From positions 8,700,494-8,749,425 of the forward strand of contig NZ_JTHL01000001.1 in assembly GCF_000818195.1 (NCBI RefSeq): a DNA stretch of 48,932 nucleotides, given 5' to 3'. A program made the position numbers and the translations under genes. This DNA is from Streptomyces sp. 150FB (lineage in GTDB: Bacteria > Actinomycetota > Actinomycetes > Streptomycetales > Streptomycetaceae). Below, piece by piece: positions 7,546-16,296 of this stretch. The first letter of the stretch is position 1. Each line of letters starts with the position of its first letter. The notes beneath the pieces were generated by a model. The model searched no databases. It saw only the letters and a program-made list of their open reading frames with translations, and was not told the origin of the DNA.

Positions 7546-8375
7546 TCGCCCATCCGCCCGCCGCCGCGCCCGGCATCTCGTACGTCTACGCCATCGGCAG
7601 CGCAGGTACGCCGCTCGAAGCGGCGGCGCCCGGGCTGACGGGCCTCGAAGAGGGGCCGCTGCGCACGGTCAGCGGCGACGGTCTGCTCGCCCTGGTGTCC
7701 TCGGTGTCGCACGACGCCTTCAGCTCCGAGGGGATGAAGGCGCAGATGGAGGACATCGAGCGGCTGGAAACGCTCGCTCGCACGCACCACTCGGTGGTCG
7801 AAGCCGCCTATGGCAGCGCCACAGTCCTGCCGATGCGGCTGGCGACGGTCTATCTGGACGACGCCCGCGTGCGGGACATGCTGCGTGAACGCCGGCGGGA
7901 CTTCGGCGAACTGCTCTCGTGGCTCGAAGGCCATGTGGAGCTGGGCGTCAAGGTGTACGCCGACCCGCGCGAGGTGACGCAGCCGGAGCGGCAGGGCACG
8001 GAGGCCGAAGCGACCCCGGTCAGCCCGGGCCGCGCCTACCTGCGGCAGCGGCGGACCCAGCGGCGCAGCCATCAGGACGCCTACCGGGCTGCCGGGGCCG
8101 TCGCCGCGCAGGTGCCGGACCGGGTGGCCGCGCTGGCCCGTGCGCGAGTGGCGCACCGGCCGCAACAGGGTGAACTGGCCGCGTCGGCCGGTGAGAACAT
8201 CGCCAACGAGGCCTATCTGGTGCCCGCCGCCCGGGTCGCTGATTTCCACGCGGCGGTGGGCGCGCTGGCCGACGACGTGCCGGGTGTACGTATCGAGCTG
8301 ACCGGCCCCTGGGCGCCGTACTCCTTCGCGACGCCGCAGGCCGAGCCGGCCGAGCCGGGCGGGGAGGCACGGTGA
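7542..8375 (+). CDS. gvpL: gas vesicle protein GvpL
   Basis: A 277-residue GvpF/GvpL family paralogue: SYVYAIGSAG near the N-terminus, VLPMRLATVY (equivalent to LPMRFGLV of GvpF), an Arg-rich helical middle, and the ending GPWAPYSFA followed by a short Pro/Glu tail. It is longer than GvpF, mainly from an inserted basic segment (RAYLRQRRTQRRSHQDAYRAAG). It starts with GTG in a GTGA overlap with gvpJ and ends in a GTGA overlap with gvpS, so the three are translationally coupled. Confidence 0.92.
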   Translation: MIAHPPAAAPGISYVYAIGSAGTPLEAAAPGLTGLEEGPLRTVSGDGLLALVSSVSHDAFSSEGMKAQMEDIERLETLARTHHSVVEAAYGSATVLPMRLATVYLDDARVRDMLRERRRDFGELLSWLEGHVELGVKVYADPREVTQPERQGTEAEATPVSPGRAYLRQRRTQRRSHQDAYRAAGAVAAQVPDRVAALARARVAHRPQQGELAASAGENIANEAYLVPAARVADFHAAVGALADDVPGVRIELTGPWAPYSFATPQAEPAEPGGEAR

Positions 8376-8584
8376 ACGGGGCGGGCCCGGCCGAAGAGCC
8401 CGACGGCGGCGGCGCCCTGGCCGGACGACAGGTCGCCCTCATCGACCTGCTCGACCGGCTGCTGAACGGTGGCGCGGTGCTCACCGGGGACCTTGTTCTC
8501 TCCGTGGCCGATGTGGACCTGGTGCACATCAATCTGCGGGCCGTCATCCGCTCGATCACATCCGACGAACCGGCGCCGTGGTGA
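8372..8584 (+). CDS. gvpS: gas vesicle protein GvpS
   Basis: A 70-residue GvpA-like minor protein: a short Gly/Pro-rich leader, then ALIDLLDRLLNGGAVLTGDLVLSVADVDLVHINLRAVIRSI, which follows the GvpA fold with an acidic loop in place of the IKID segment. It starts in a GTGA overlap with gvpL. Likely a minor shell or nucleation component. Confidence 0.9.
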   Translation: MNGAGPAEEPDGGGALAGRQVALIDLLDRLLNGGAVLTGDLVLSVADVDLVHINLRAVIRSITSDEPAPW

Positions 8585-8591
8585 GGAGGTC

Positions 8592-8996
8592 ATGATGCTG
8601 TCCGAAGAATCCGGGAATACCTCTGGCGAAGGCGGCCTCGACGCGGTGGCACAGGCGGCGGCACGGGCTTTTGACCTCGTGCCGGCCGGAATCAGCGAGG
8701 GCGGTCCGCGTGATACCGCACAGCGCCTCGTGACAGATCCGGAAACCGTGGAGCGGGACCTGATCAAATTGGTCCTGACGATTGTCGAGTTGCTGCGTCA
8801 GCTCATGGAACGCACCGCGCTGCACCGGGTGGACCAAGGAGATCTGAGTGAGGATCAGGAGGAGCGCATAGGACTCACCCTCATGATTCTCCAGGACCGT
8901 ATGTCCGAACTCTGCGACCGCTACGGACTGACCATGGACGATCTCAACCTGGATCTCGGTCCGTTGGGTTCTCTGCTGCCCAGGAACGACGGCTGA
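8592..8996 (+). CDS. gvpK: gas vesicle protein GvpK
   Basis: About 134 residues; the GvpK signature is clear: PETVERDLIKLVLTIVELLRQLMERTALHRVD, LSEDQEERIGLTLMILQDRMSELCDRYGL. GvpK is a conserved accessory protein of unknown mechanism. AGGAGGT ends two bases before the ATG at 8592, so the next in-frame ATG at 8595 gives a better spacing; the product differs by one Met. It is the last canonical gvp gene. Confidence 0.93.
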   Translation: MMLSEESGNTSGEGGLDAVAQAAARAFDLVPAGISEGGPRDTAQRLVTDPETVERDLIKLVLTIVELLRQLMERTALHRVDQGDLSEDQEERIGLTLMILQDRMSELCDRYGLTMDDLNLDLGPLGSLLPRNDG

Positions 8997-8999
8997 CGA

Positions 9000-9539
9000 A
9001 TGAATGCGGGGTTTCGTGAAGCGGGGAGCGGAAACACGAACCGCATGACTGAAGAGAGCAAGAAATCCGAATCGTCCGAGGGCAGTGGAAAGCCGCGTCG
9101 GAACGTCAAGTCGACGGCCTCCAAGGCGCGGCAGCCGGCCAAACGTGCCGCTGGCGCCGCCCAGAAGAAGACCGCGGGGACCGGCGACAAGGCGCGGAGC
9201 GCCACGTCGGGCGCGGCGGCGAAGGCGGCATCGTCCGTACCCGCGGTACGGGACAAGGCGGATGCCGCGACCGGAGCCGCGGCGGGAGCCGCCAGAAAGG
9301 CGGGCACCCGGACGGCGAGCGCTGCCGCGCACGGCGTCGACAGCGGCCGACAGGTCCTGAGTTCCACCGCGGACAAGGCCGTCTCCACCGCAGGCAGCGC
9401 CGCGACGGCCGCCACCACCACGTGGAACGTCATCAAGCACCGGAAGGCCATCGCCGCCGGCGCGACAGCGGGAGTGGTGAGCGTCGCGGGAGCGGCGTTC
9501 GCGCTGGGCCGGCGCACCGTCCGGCCGAAGGGTCACTGA
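9000..9539 (+). CDS. Ala/Lys-rich protein with C-terminal hydrophobic segment, probable gvp-cluster member
   Basis: A 179-residue protein (or 164 if the ATG at 9045 is used) that I do not recognise. Residues about 30-130 are low-complexity Ala/Lys/Arg/Ser with repeated AARKA/TADKA-like units, histone-H1-like in composition. Residues about 148-172 form a hydrophobic Gly/Ala segment ending in ALGRR. It starts three bases after gvpK, so it is probably cotranscribed. The hydrophobic-LGR pattern recalls the N-terminus of GvpY. It could be a membrane-tethered basic linker or a nucleoid-binding protein; function unknown. Confidence 0.65.
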   Translation: MNAGFREAGSGNTNRMTEESKKSESSEGSGKPRRNVKSTASKARQPAKRAAGAAQKKTAGTGDKARSATSGAAAKAASSVPAVRDKADAATGAAAGAARKAGTRTASAAAHGVDSGRQVLSSTADKAVSTAGSAATAATTTWNVIKHRKAIAAGATAGVVSVAGAAFALGRRTVRPKGH

Positions 9540-9874
9540 TATCCTGCGCCGTCCGCTTACGGCACCCGCGTACGCCTGACGCACGTAGGCCTGATCCGCG
9601 TACGCCGGGCCCCGCCGGACCGGAGCACGCCGGGCGGCCGTTCGCACTACGGGCGCCGGCTGTCCAGCGTGGTGCGGGGGAGTGCGAAGCGGGTCCCCGG
9701 GAGCCGTCCGCGCCGGGCCTCCGGGCACCGGCCCCGGGCATTCAGCCGTCCCACATCCACTCTCCGCGCTGTGGTCATGTCAAATCCAGCCGGCCACGGA
9801 AGAAACAAGGTGCCGAGCCGCCGCTTCAGCGTCGGGCCGGTCGCCTGCCTTCCCTACCGGCACTGGAGACAGTC
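9540..9874. other. intergenic region with short tandem repeats
   Basis: 335 bp between the gas vesicle operon and the acyltransferase pair, with no supported gene. It contains three imperfect 15-bp tandem repeats near its left end. The promoter of the acyltransferase operon must lie in its right part; no clear boxes were seen. Confidence 0.5.
9567..9611. repeat. three 15-bp imperfect tandem repeats
   Basis: Units start at 9567, 9582 and 9597. The first is CGCGTACGCCTGACG; the others differ at two to four positions. The core CGYGTASGCC recurs in each. Likely non-coding. Confidence 0.6.
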
Positions 9875-10675
9875 ATGTCCACCGTCGTCCCCGCCCCGCT
9901 CCCCATAACTCTCCCGGCCCCTCTCCCGGTTCCCGCTCCCAGCTATGTGATCTCCCTCGCCGCCTGCGAGACGGACGTACGAGCCGCCCAGCGGCTGCGC
10001 CACCAGGTGTTCGCCGGTGAACTCGGCGCCAGGCTTCCGGGTTTCGAAGGGTCCGAGCCCGGCCTCGACGTGGACGCCTTCGACGCGTACTGCGACCACC
10101 TGCTGGTACGGGAGGAGAGCTCCGGCGAGGTCGTCGGCACCTACCGGCTGCTGCCGCCCGAGCGCGCCCGGGCCATCGGACGGCTCTACTCCGACAGCGA
10201 GTTCGACCTCTCCCGCCTCGCTCCGATCAGGGACGACCTCGTCGAGGTCGGCCGCTCCTGCGTCCACCCCCGGCACCGTACGGGCGCCGTCATCAGTCTG
10301 ATCTGGGCCGGGCTCGCCCGCTACATGGCCGACGGCGGCTACAACTGGCTGGCCGGCTGCTGCTCGGTCCAGCTCTCCGACGGCGGCGCGCTGGCCGGCT
10401 CGACCTGGCGGACCGTGAAGGACAAGCACCTGGCGCCCGAGGAGTACTGGGTCACCCCGCACCGGCTCTGGACCCCCGACAACAACGCCGTCGCCGCCAG
10501 CAGGTCCGAACTCCCCCCGCTGCTGCGCGGCTATCTGCGGCTCGGCGCCTGGGTCTGTGGCGCGCCCGCGCACGACCCGGACTTCGACTGCGCCGACCTC
10601 TACGTCCTGCTGTCGATGCGCCGCGCCAACCCCCGCTACCTCCGCCACTTCCTCTCCCTCGCACCGGCACGATGA
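9875..10675 (+). CDS. GNAT-fold N-acyltransferase, OlsB-like (ornithine-lipid synthesis)
   Basis: A 266-residue protein of the hemolysin/OlsB acyltransferase family: ETDVRAAQRLRHQVFAGELGARLPG, DAYCDHLLVREESSGEVVGTYRLLPPERA, EVGRSCVHPRHRTGAVISLIWAGLARYM. OlsB transfers a 3-hydroxyacyl chain from acyl carrier protein to the alpha-amine of ornithine, giving lyso-ornithine lipid. An unusual Pro/Leu-rich N-terminal stretch (residues 5-24) precedes the domain. GGAG lies six bases upstream of the ATG. The stop overlaps the next gene by ATGA, and that partner has the second activity, which supports the pathway. Substrate specificity is inferred. Confidence 0.75.
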   Translation: MSTVVPAPLPITLPAPLPVPAPSYVISLAACETDVRAAQRLRHQVFAGELGARLPGFEGSEPGLDVDAFDAYCDHLLVREESSGEVVGTYRLLPPERARAIGRLYSDSEFDLSRLAPIRDDLVEVGRSCVHPRHRTGAVISLIWAGLARYMADGGYNWLAGCCSVQLSDGGALAGSTWRTVKDKHLAPEEYWVTPHRLWTPDNNAVAASRSELPPLLRGYLRLGAWVCGAPAHDPDFDCADLYVLLSMRRANPRYLRHFLSLAPAR

Positions 10676-11550
10676 GCATCTGGCTGCCCATCGCGCCCTG
10701 CACACCACGCAATTGCGGCACCCACGCCGGACCGGTGGCGGGAGCGGCCGCCGCCTGGGCGCGGCTGCTCGCGGGAATCGGCGTGCTGCTGGCGGGAGTT
10801 GTGCTCTCGCCGATCGTCTCGCTCCTGGGCGGCGGCCTCAGGGACCGGCTGACCCGCCGCTGGGCGCGCACCCTGCTGCGCGCCTTCGGCCTGCGTGTAC
10901 GGGTCGTGGGAGCTCCCGTCCCCCGGCGGAGGAGCGGGGTGCTGGTCGTCGCCAACCACGTCTCGTGGCTCGACATTCCGCTGATCGCCGCCGTCTTTCC
11001 GGGCCGGGTGCTCGCCAAGAGCGAGATTCGGAACTGGCCGGTGCTGGGCGGCGTGGCCGCTCGGGGCGGCACACTGTTCGTGGAGCGCGAGCGGCTGCGC
11101 GCGCTGCCGGAGACGGTACGTACCCTCGCCTCGGCGCTCACCGAGGGCTCCCGGGTGGTCGTCTTCCCGGAGGGCTGCACCTGGTGCGGGCGCGAGCAGG
11201 GCCGCTTCACCTCGGCCGTGTTCCAGGCGGCGCTGAACGCGGAGGCCGACGTCAGGCCCGTACGGATCACCTACCGCACGGCGGCCGGTGTGCTCTCGGG
11301 CGCTCCGGCGTTCGTGGGGGAGGACACACTGCGCACATCCCTGTGGCGGGTCGCGACGGCCGGCGGGCTCACGGCGGAGATCACGGTACTGCCGCTGATC
11401 CCAGGCGGGCGCCACACCGACCGTCGCTCCCTTGCTCTCGAAGCTCAGACCGCCGTCGCGAGGGAGAGGGCGAACCGGTTGGCCTCATCGGTCCACCAGT
11501 GCGTCAACTCCATCCCGGCGGCTGCCAGTTCGGACCGTACGCCGTCCTGA
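10672..11550 (+). CDS. PlsC/OlsA-like O-acyltransferase
   Basis: A 292-residue lysophospholipid acyltransferase. One or two N-terminal membrane segments (residues about 20-55) precede the catalytic NHVSWLD (NHxxxxD) box and the downstream substrate motif FPEGCTWCG, both typical of the PlsC family. With the OlsB-like partner it probably adds the second acyl chain of an ornithine lipid at the inner membrane; 1-acylglycerol-phosphate acylation is the alternative. The last 35 codons (11445-11550) lie antisense to the 3' end of egtD, and no earlier stop exists, so the two genes overlap tail to tail. Confidence 0.78.
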   Translation: MSIWLPIAPCTPRNCGTHAGPVAGAAAAWARLLAGIGVLLAGVVLSPIVSLLGGGLRDRLTRRWARTLLRAFGLRVRVVGAPVPRRRSGVLVVANHVSWLDIPLIAAVFPGRVLAKSEIRNWPVLGGVAARGGTLFVERERLRALPETVRTLASALTEGSRVVVFPEGCTWCGREQGRFTSAVFQAALNAEADVRPVRITYRTAAGVLSGAPAFVGEDTLRTSLWRVATAGGLTAEITVLPLIPGGRHTDRRSLALEAQTAVARERANRLASSVHQCVNSIPAAASSDRTPS

Positions 11551-12407
11551 CGGAACTTCGCCGAGACTTCCGTACGCACCTCTTCACCGGCCGCGAAGTG
11601 CACCACCAGATCGAGTTCGGGGATCTTCGCGGTGAGGGCCCTGCGGGCCCGCAGCCGCATCTCGATCCATTCCTGTTCCGCGTTCCAGAGCGCCACATGC
11701 CCGAAGTCGGCGGGGTCGAAGTCGGCGCCGAGTTCCCTGTTGATGACCGACAGAACGTTCTTGTTGAACTCGGCCGTCACACCGGCCTCGTCGTCGTACG
11801 CCCTGACCAGGACGGCTTCGTCCTTCACCAGGTCCGTGCCGAGCAGCAGCGCGTCCCCGGGCGCCAGCAGCGCCCGTACCGAAGTGAGGAAGGCCGACCG
11901 CTCATCGGGCAGCAGATTGCCGACGGTGCCGCCCAGAAAGACCACCAGGCGAGGGCCCGGTGTGTCGGGCAGCACGAGACCTGCGGTGAAGTCGGCGATC
12001 AGCGCGTGGATCCGCAGGTCCGGGCGTTCACCGAGCAGCGCTTCGGCGGCGCCGGTCAGCGCGCTCCCGCTGACGTCGACCGGCACGTAACTGTGCAGCC
12101 CCGGCAGCGCGTCGAGCAGATGACGGGTCTTGTCCGAGGAGCCCGAACCAAGTTCGACCAGGGTCGAGGCCCGGGTGGCGGCCGCGATCATCGGGGCACG
12201 TGCGATCAGGATCTCCCGCTCGGCTCGGGTGGGGTAGTACTCGTCCAGTCTGGTGATCTCCTCGAACAACTCGCTGCCGCGCGCGTCGTAGAACCACTTC
12301 GGCGGCAGGATCTTGGGCGTTCGGGTGAGCCCGTGGAGCACATCGGCGCGCAGCGCGGCGCCGGTGGCGTCCTCGGGCAGGGTACGGGTCAGCTCGAACT
12401 GGCTCAC
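11445..12407 (-). CDS. egtD: L-histidine Nalpha-methyltransferase EgtD
   Basis: A 320-residue SAM-dependent methyltransferase that trimethylates histidine to hercynine, the first step of ergothioneine synthesis. Visible features: PKWFYDARGSELFEEITRLDEYYPTRAE (histidine-site region), the SAM motif LVELGSGSSDKTRHLLDAL, and VVFLGGTVGNL, all diagnostic of EgtD. It is the last gene of egtABCD, starting with GTG in a GTGA overlap with egtC. Its 3' end overlaps the convergent acyltransferase gene by 106 bp. Confidence 0.95.
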   Translation of the reverse strand: MSQFELTRTLPEDATGAALRADVLHGLTRTPKILPPKWFYDARGSELFEEITRLDEYYPTRAEREILIARAPMIAAATRASTLVELGSGSSDKTRHLLDALPGLHSYVPVDVSGSALTGAAEALLGERPDLRIHALIADFTAGLVLPDTPGPRLVVFLGGTVGNLLPDERSAFLTSVRALLAPGDALLLGTDLVKDEAVLVRAYDDEAGVTAEFNKNVLSVINRELGADFDPADFGHVALWNAEQEWIEMRLRARRALTAKIPELDLVVHFAAGEEVRTEVSAKFRQDGVRSELAAAGMELTHWWTDEANRFALSLATAV

Positions 12408-13159
12408 GCGAGTGGCTCCTTGAGGGGGGTGAGCGATACGCCCGCGCGATCCGCCACGACCAGGGTGTGGTCGGGCACCTCGCGCCAGCGTGGATCGTCG
12501 TCGTACGGTTCCGAGGCCAGCACGGCGTGCAGGCCCGGTTCCGCGAGGTACCAGAACGTGTCCCCCCAAGCGGTCCCCGCGATGCTCCCCCCGTCGGTCA
12601 GCAGCAGATTGAGCCTGGACCCGGGAGCGGCGGCTGCGACCTCGGTGACGGTGTCGGCCAGCGCCTGCCCGAGCCCGTCGCCGTCCCGCAGCCGGTGCAG
12701 CACCAGGGCCCACACCAGAGCGGAATCGTTGCGGGCCGACAGCGAGAGCAGCTCTTCGGCGGGAAGTGACTGGGCCAGCGGGGCGAGAGTGCCGGGCCAG
12801 CCCTTGACGGCGCCGTTGTGACTGAACAGCCAGGGCCCGTCGGCGAACGGCGCCGCCGCCGCCTCCCCGTCGGCCCCCGGCTCCGTCGCGTCGCGTACGG
12901 CGGCGAGCAGCGCCTCCGTACGGATCACCCGCGCCAGATCGGTGAAGCCGAGGTCACCCCAGATGGGCCCGGCCCGCCGGTAGCGCGCCGGCACGGGGTC
13001 GCCGTCCGCGTACCAACCCACCCCGAAACCATCGGCGTTGACGGTGCCGTAGCGCTGCCGGCGCGGTTCCCACGACTGCCGGAAGAGCGAGTGCTCCGGA
13101 GCCGACAGAGCCTCGCCGAGGGCCAACGGCGGTCCCACACGGGCGATATGACGGCACAT
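12404..13159 (-). CDS. egtC: gamma-glutamyl-hercynylcysteine sulfoxide amidohydrolase EgtC
   Basis: A 251-residue class-II glutamine amidotransferase-like hydrolase that removes the gamma-glutamyl group from the hercynylcysteine sulfoxide conjugate. Cys2 (MCRHIARVG) becomes the N-terminal nucleophile after Met removal. Other family features are NADGFGVGWY, FSHNGAVKGW and SALVWALVLHRL. The ATG at 13159 overlaps the egtB stop (ATGA), and the stop overlaps the egtD start. Confidence 0.95.
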   Translation of the reverse strand: MCRHIARVGPPLALGEALSAPEHSLFRQSWEPRRQRYGTVNADGFGVGWYADGDPVPARYRRAGPIWGDLGFTDLARVIRTEALLAAVRDATEPGADGEAAAAPFADGPWLFSHNGAVKGWPGTLAPLAQSLPAEELLSLSARNDSALVWALVLHRLRDGDGLGQALADTVTEVAAAAPGSRLNLLLTDGGSIAGTAWGDTFWYLAEPGLHAVLASEPYDDDPRWREVPDHTLVVADRAGVSLTPLKEPLA

Positions 13160-14538
13160 CAGGCATCCCTGGCCGTACGGAACCCGGAGAAGATCTGGCG
13201 CCTGACCGGCAGGTCCCAGTTCCGGAACGTGCCGCGGCAGGCCACCGCGTCCACCGCGAAGGAACCACCCCGCAGCACCTTGTGCGCGCTCCCGAAGAAC
13301 ACCTCTGAGTACTCGCGGTACGGGAAGGCGACAAAGCCCGGGTAGGGCAGGAAGTCGCTCGACGTCCACTCCCAGACGTCCCCGATCAACTGCCGTACGC
13401 CCAGCGGCGAGGCGCCGCGCGGATAGCTGCCGACGGGCGCCGGACGCAGATGGCGCTGGCCGAGGTTCGCGTGGACCGGGGTGGGGTCCTCGTCGCCCCA
13501 CGGGTGGCGCAGCGAGCGCCCCGACACCGGGTCGTGCCGGGCGGTCTTCTCCCACTCCTCCTCGGTCGGCAGCCGCCGTCCCGCCCAGCGGGCGTACGCG
13601 TCCGCCTCGTACCAGCTCACATGGAGCACCGGCTCGTCGGCGGGGACGGCCTCGACCGTTCCGAAGCGCCGGCGCAGCCACTGGCCGCCCTCGCGCCGCC
13701 AGAACAGCGGGGCCTCGATCCCGTGCTCGCGGATCTGGGCCCAGCCCTCCGGGGCCCACCACCGCTCGTCCGTGTAGCCGCCGTCCTCGATGAACCGCTG
13801 GTAGGCGCCGTTGGTCACCGGCACGGTGTCGATGTGGAACGCGGGCAGGATCCGCTGGTGCGCCGGGCGTTCGTTGTCCAGCGACCAGGGCTCGGCCGAG
13901 GTGCCCATCGTGAAACGGCCCGCCGGTATCAGGGTCTCGGCGGGGAGCCCCGTCATGTCCCCGGCGGGCGGCTCGGGAGCGGTCAGCGCGGCGGGGCCCC
14001 GCCGCAACTGGTGTGTGATGAGCATCGTCTCGTCGTGCTGCTGCTCATGCTGGGCGATCATCCCGAAGGCGAAGCCCGCGTCGAGCAGCGGCCCGCCGCC
14101 GTCCAGCGGGGTCCGCTCGATGATGTCGAGCACCCGGCCCCGTACGTCGGCGGCGTACGTACGCGCCTCGGCGGGCGGGAGCAGCGGCAGCGTGGGCCGC
14201 GCCGACCTGGGGTGTTCGAAGGCGTCGTAGATCGAGTCGATCTCGGGCCTGATCGCGTCGCGGCCCCCGACGGCGCGCAGCAGCCACTGCTCCTCCTGAT
14301 TGCCTATGTGGGCCAGGTCCCAGACCAGCGGGGACATCAGGGGGGAGTGCTGCGCCGTCAGGTCGTGGTCGTCGACACAGGAGGTGAGCAGGGCGGTGCG
14401 ATCGCGCGCTGTCGTCAGTGTCTCGACGGCCCGGCGCCGGAGATCCTCGGTGCCGGACTCCTGAATTGATGGAAGCGATTGAATCGATATGTCGACACTG
14501 TCGCCGTTGTCGGCAGTCTCGGTGGGGCGGTCGGTCAT
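13159..14538 (-). CDS. egtB: hercynine oxygenase EgtB (sulfoxide synthase)
   Basis: A 459-residue non-heme iron enzyme that joins hercynine and gamma-glutamylcysteine with oxygen to form the sulfoxide. The N-terminal DinB-like domain carries the iron ligands (DLAHIGNQEEQW and HEQQHDE); the C-terminal formylglycine-generating-enzyme-like domain shows LPTEEEWEKTARHD, DVWEWTSSDFLPYPGF and KVLRGGSF. A dependence on gamma-glutamylcysteine fits the presence of egtA and egtC. It begins with an ATGA overlap after egtA. Confidence 0.96.
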   Translation of the reverse strand: MTDRPTETADNGDSVDISIQSLPSIQESGTEDLRRRAVETLTTARDRTALLTSCVDDHDLTAQHSPLMSPLVWDLAHIGNQEEQWLLRAVGGRDAIRPEIDSIYDAFEHPRSARPTLPLLPPAEARTYAADVRGRVLDIIERTPLDGGGPLLDAGFAFGMIAQHEQQHDETMLITHQLRRGPAALTAPEPPAGDMTGLPAETLIPAGRFTMGTSAEPWSLDNERPAHQRILPAFHIDTVPVTNGAYQRFIEDGGYTDERWWAPEGWAQIREHGIEAPLFWRREGGQWLRRRFGTVEAVPADEPVLHVSWYEADAYARWAGRRLPTEEEWEKTARHDPVSGRSLRHPWGDEDPTPVHANLGQRHLRPAPVGSYPRGASPLGVRQLIGDVWEWTSSDFLPYPGFVAFPYREYSEVFFGSAHKVLRGGSFAVDAVACRGTFRNWDLPVRRQIFSGFRTARDA

Positions 14539-15812
14539 GACTGGAGATCCTTCTCAGGTTCCGGGACACACATGTCGTCGGCGGGACATCGGCCTCGCAG
14601 GACGTAGCGGTCGTTGAAGGCGGCGACGGCGTCCTGGACGGCGTCGGTCGCGCCGATACGCGGGAGCGCCTCCAGAGCGGTGGCGAAACAGGCCTCCGCC
14701 GCCGAGCGGAGCTCGGGGTCGGCCAGGCCGTACCGCGCGGCGTTGTCCCACAGGGGGTTGCCGGGTGCCGGCAGCGCGCCCGCCGTCTCGGCGAGCGGCT
14801 TGACCGCTCGGTAGACGGTCTCGGCGGCCTCCGGATCGTCGAACAGCGCGGTGGTGACAGCGAGCGGTACCACCCAGCCGTCGTCCCCGGACTGTGCGTC
14901 GATCATCCGGAATTCCAGATGGCCGCGCGGCCGTACGGGTGGGAAGAGGGTCGTCAGGTGGTAGTCGAGGTCGGCCCTGACCGGTGGTCTCGGCAGCCCC
15001 GTGCGGATCCAGTCGCGGAAGCTGAACCCCTCGGCCGGAATGGCCCAGGGCCCTTCCGGAGCCCGTACGCACATCACCGGCGCGTCCAGGGCGTGCGTGG
15101 CCCAGGCCGCGCGCGGGTCACCACCGCCCGCCGGCGCGCTCGTACGGGCCGGGTCGAGCGCGGCCCACACCGCCTGGCGGTGCGAGCGCCAGCCGGTGTC
15201 GCGGCGGCCCTCCATGGGCGAGTTGGCGAACGCGGCGACGAGCACGGCGCCGAGCAGGTGGGCGAGCTGCCAGCGCCTGCCGTAGCCGAGCGGCCCGGGT
15301 TCCTCGTGGCCGGCGTCCAGGCAGACCTGCACGGAGGCCGTCGTCCGCATCATCGCCCGGCCCGCAGGCCCGATCCGGTCGAGGTAGGTCTCCATGGCGT
15401 CGTAGCGCGGCGCGCGCAGCATGCGCCGGGGAGAGTGCCACGGGTCCTGCCCGATGCCGGAGAGGGCGAGTCCGGCCGTACGCAGGGCCGGGCGGACGAC
15501 GTCCAGATCGGCGGAGGCGGAGGTGACGCACTCCATCAGGGACGCGGCCGGCTGGGAGCTGAGCTCCAACTGGCCGCCGGGTTCGAAGGTGAGTGCCGAC
15601 CGCAGCGGCAATGAGCGCAGACCGTCGAAGGCTTCCTCGAGACGGCGGGTCGGAACGGGATGTTCGGGGTCGTGCAGATCGTGCACAAGCCATTCGAGTT
15701 CGACACCCACCGTGCGCGGCGGGCCTGTCTTGAACGCTATACCGCGTAGCAGATCCTCGGCGTCGTCCTCCTTGAGCGCTGAACCGTCGTCGGTGACATC
15801 GTCTGTTGGCAT
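14535..15812 (-). CDS. egtA: glutamate-cysteine ligase EgtA
   Basis: A 425-residue GCS2-family ligase that makes gamma-glutamylcysteine for EgtB. Recognisable parts are VGVELEWLVHD near the N-terminus, FEPGGQLELSSQP, MRTTASVQVCLD, FANSPMEGRRDTGWRSHRQAVW and GHLEFRMIDAQ. GGAGG eight bases upstream picks the ATG at 15812; further in-frame 5' extension lacks conserved sequence. It is the first gene of egtABCD, and no egtE is present, so the final C-S lyase step must be encoded elsewhere, as is usual in Streptomyces. Confidence 0.95.
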   Translation of the reverse strand: MPTDDVTDDGSALKEDDAEDLLRGIAFKTGPPRTVGVELEWLVHDLHDPEHPVPTRRLEEAFDGLRSLPLRSALTFEPGGQLELSSQPAASLMECVTSASADLDVVRPALRTAGLALSGIGQDPWHSPRRMLRAPRYDAMETYLDRIGPAGRAMMRTTASVQVCLDAGHEEPGPLGYGRRWQLAHLLGAVLVAAFANSPMEGRRDTGWRSHRQAVWAALDPARTSAPAGGGDPRAAWATHALDAPVMCVRAPEGPWAIPAEGFSFRDWIRTGLPRPPVRADLDYHLTTLFPPVRPRGHLEFRMIDAQSGDDGWVVPLAVTTALFDDPEAAETVYRAVKPLAETAGALPAPGNPLWDNAARYGLADPELRSAAEACFATALEALPRIGATDAVQDAVAAFNDRYVLRGRCPADDMCVPEPEKDLQS

Positions 15813-16296
15813 GGCCGGATCCTCCTGTCGAAGACCGTGACCGGACTCCGTCCCGGGATCGGGGCGAAGCGTTTCGATCCAACCTAAAGCCACTCCCGCC
15901 GCTTCGCACAAGAGTGCCCCTGAGGTCACAAATTCGTCAGAAATCCGGTTGCCCCGCGTGTGATCCTTCACGCCCGCCTTTTTGCGGGGAGTACGGGACG
16001 GCGGGCGGCCGTCGGGCGGGTTGCGGTGACGGAGCGTGACCGTCGTAGCGCGTCAGCGGCGCTCGTACTGGACCGGCGGCGTCTGCCGACCGGGTGGCCC
16101 GGTGGCTTCGGCGAAGGTGCTCGCACGACTCTTGTAACGTTTCATTTCCTGTGCTCGACTGTCGACCGACGATCTTCTTCAATCGCGGTCTCGCCCGGAT
16201 CCCCCCGTAGTTGGCGGATCGGCGGCGCACTTCGGCATGCCGTCATGCCGTCGTCCGCCGCCCGGCCGGACTGCCTTGCCACTGAGGAGTTGGGCC
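15813..16296. other. divergent intergenic region between egtA and the GH106-type gene
   Basis: 484 bp without a supported gene. On the minus strand a weak egtA promoter candidate is TTGTGC (15911-15906) and TAGGTT (15886-15881), with a long 19-base spacer. On the plus strand a LacI-type palindrome at 16133-16144 probably serves the glycosidase gene. Confidence 0.4.
16133..16144. promoter_or_regulatory. LacI-family-type operator
   Basis: TGTAACGTTTCA is a CG-centred pseudo-palindrome that differs from the common LacI-family site TGAAACGTTTCA at one position. It lies about 150 bp before the GH106-type glycosidase gene, the sort of gene LacI-family sugar repressors control. No LacI-type regulator gene lies nearby. 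Confidence 0.45.
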
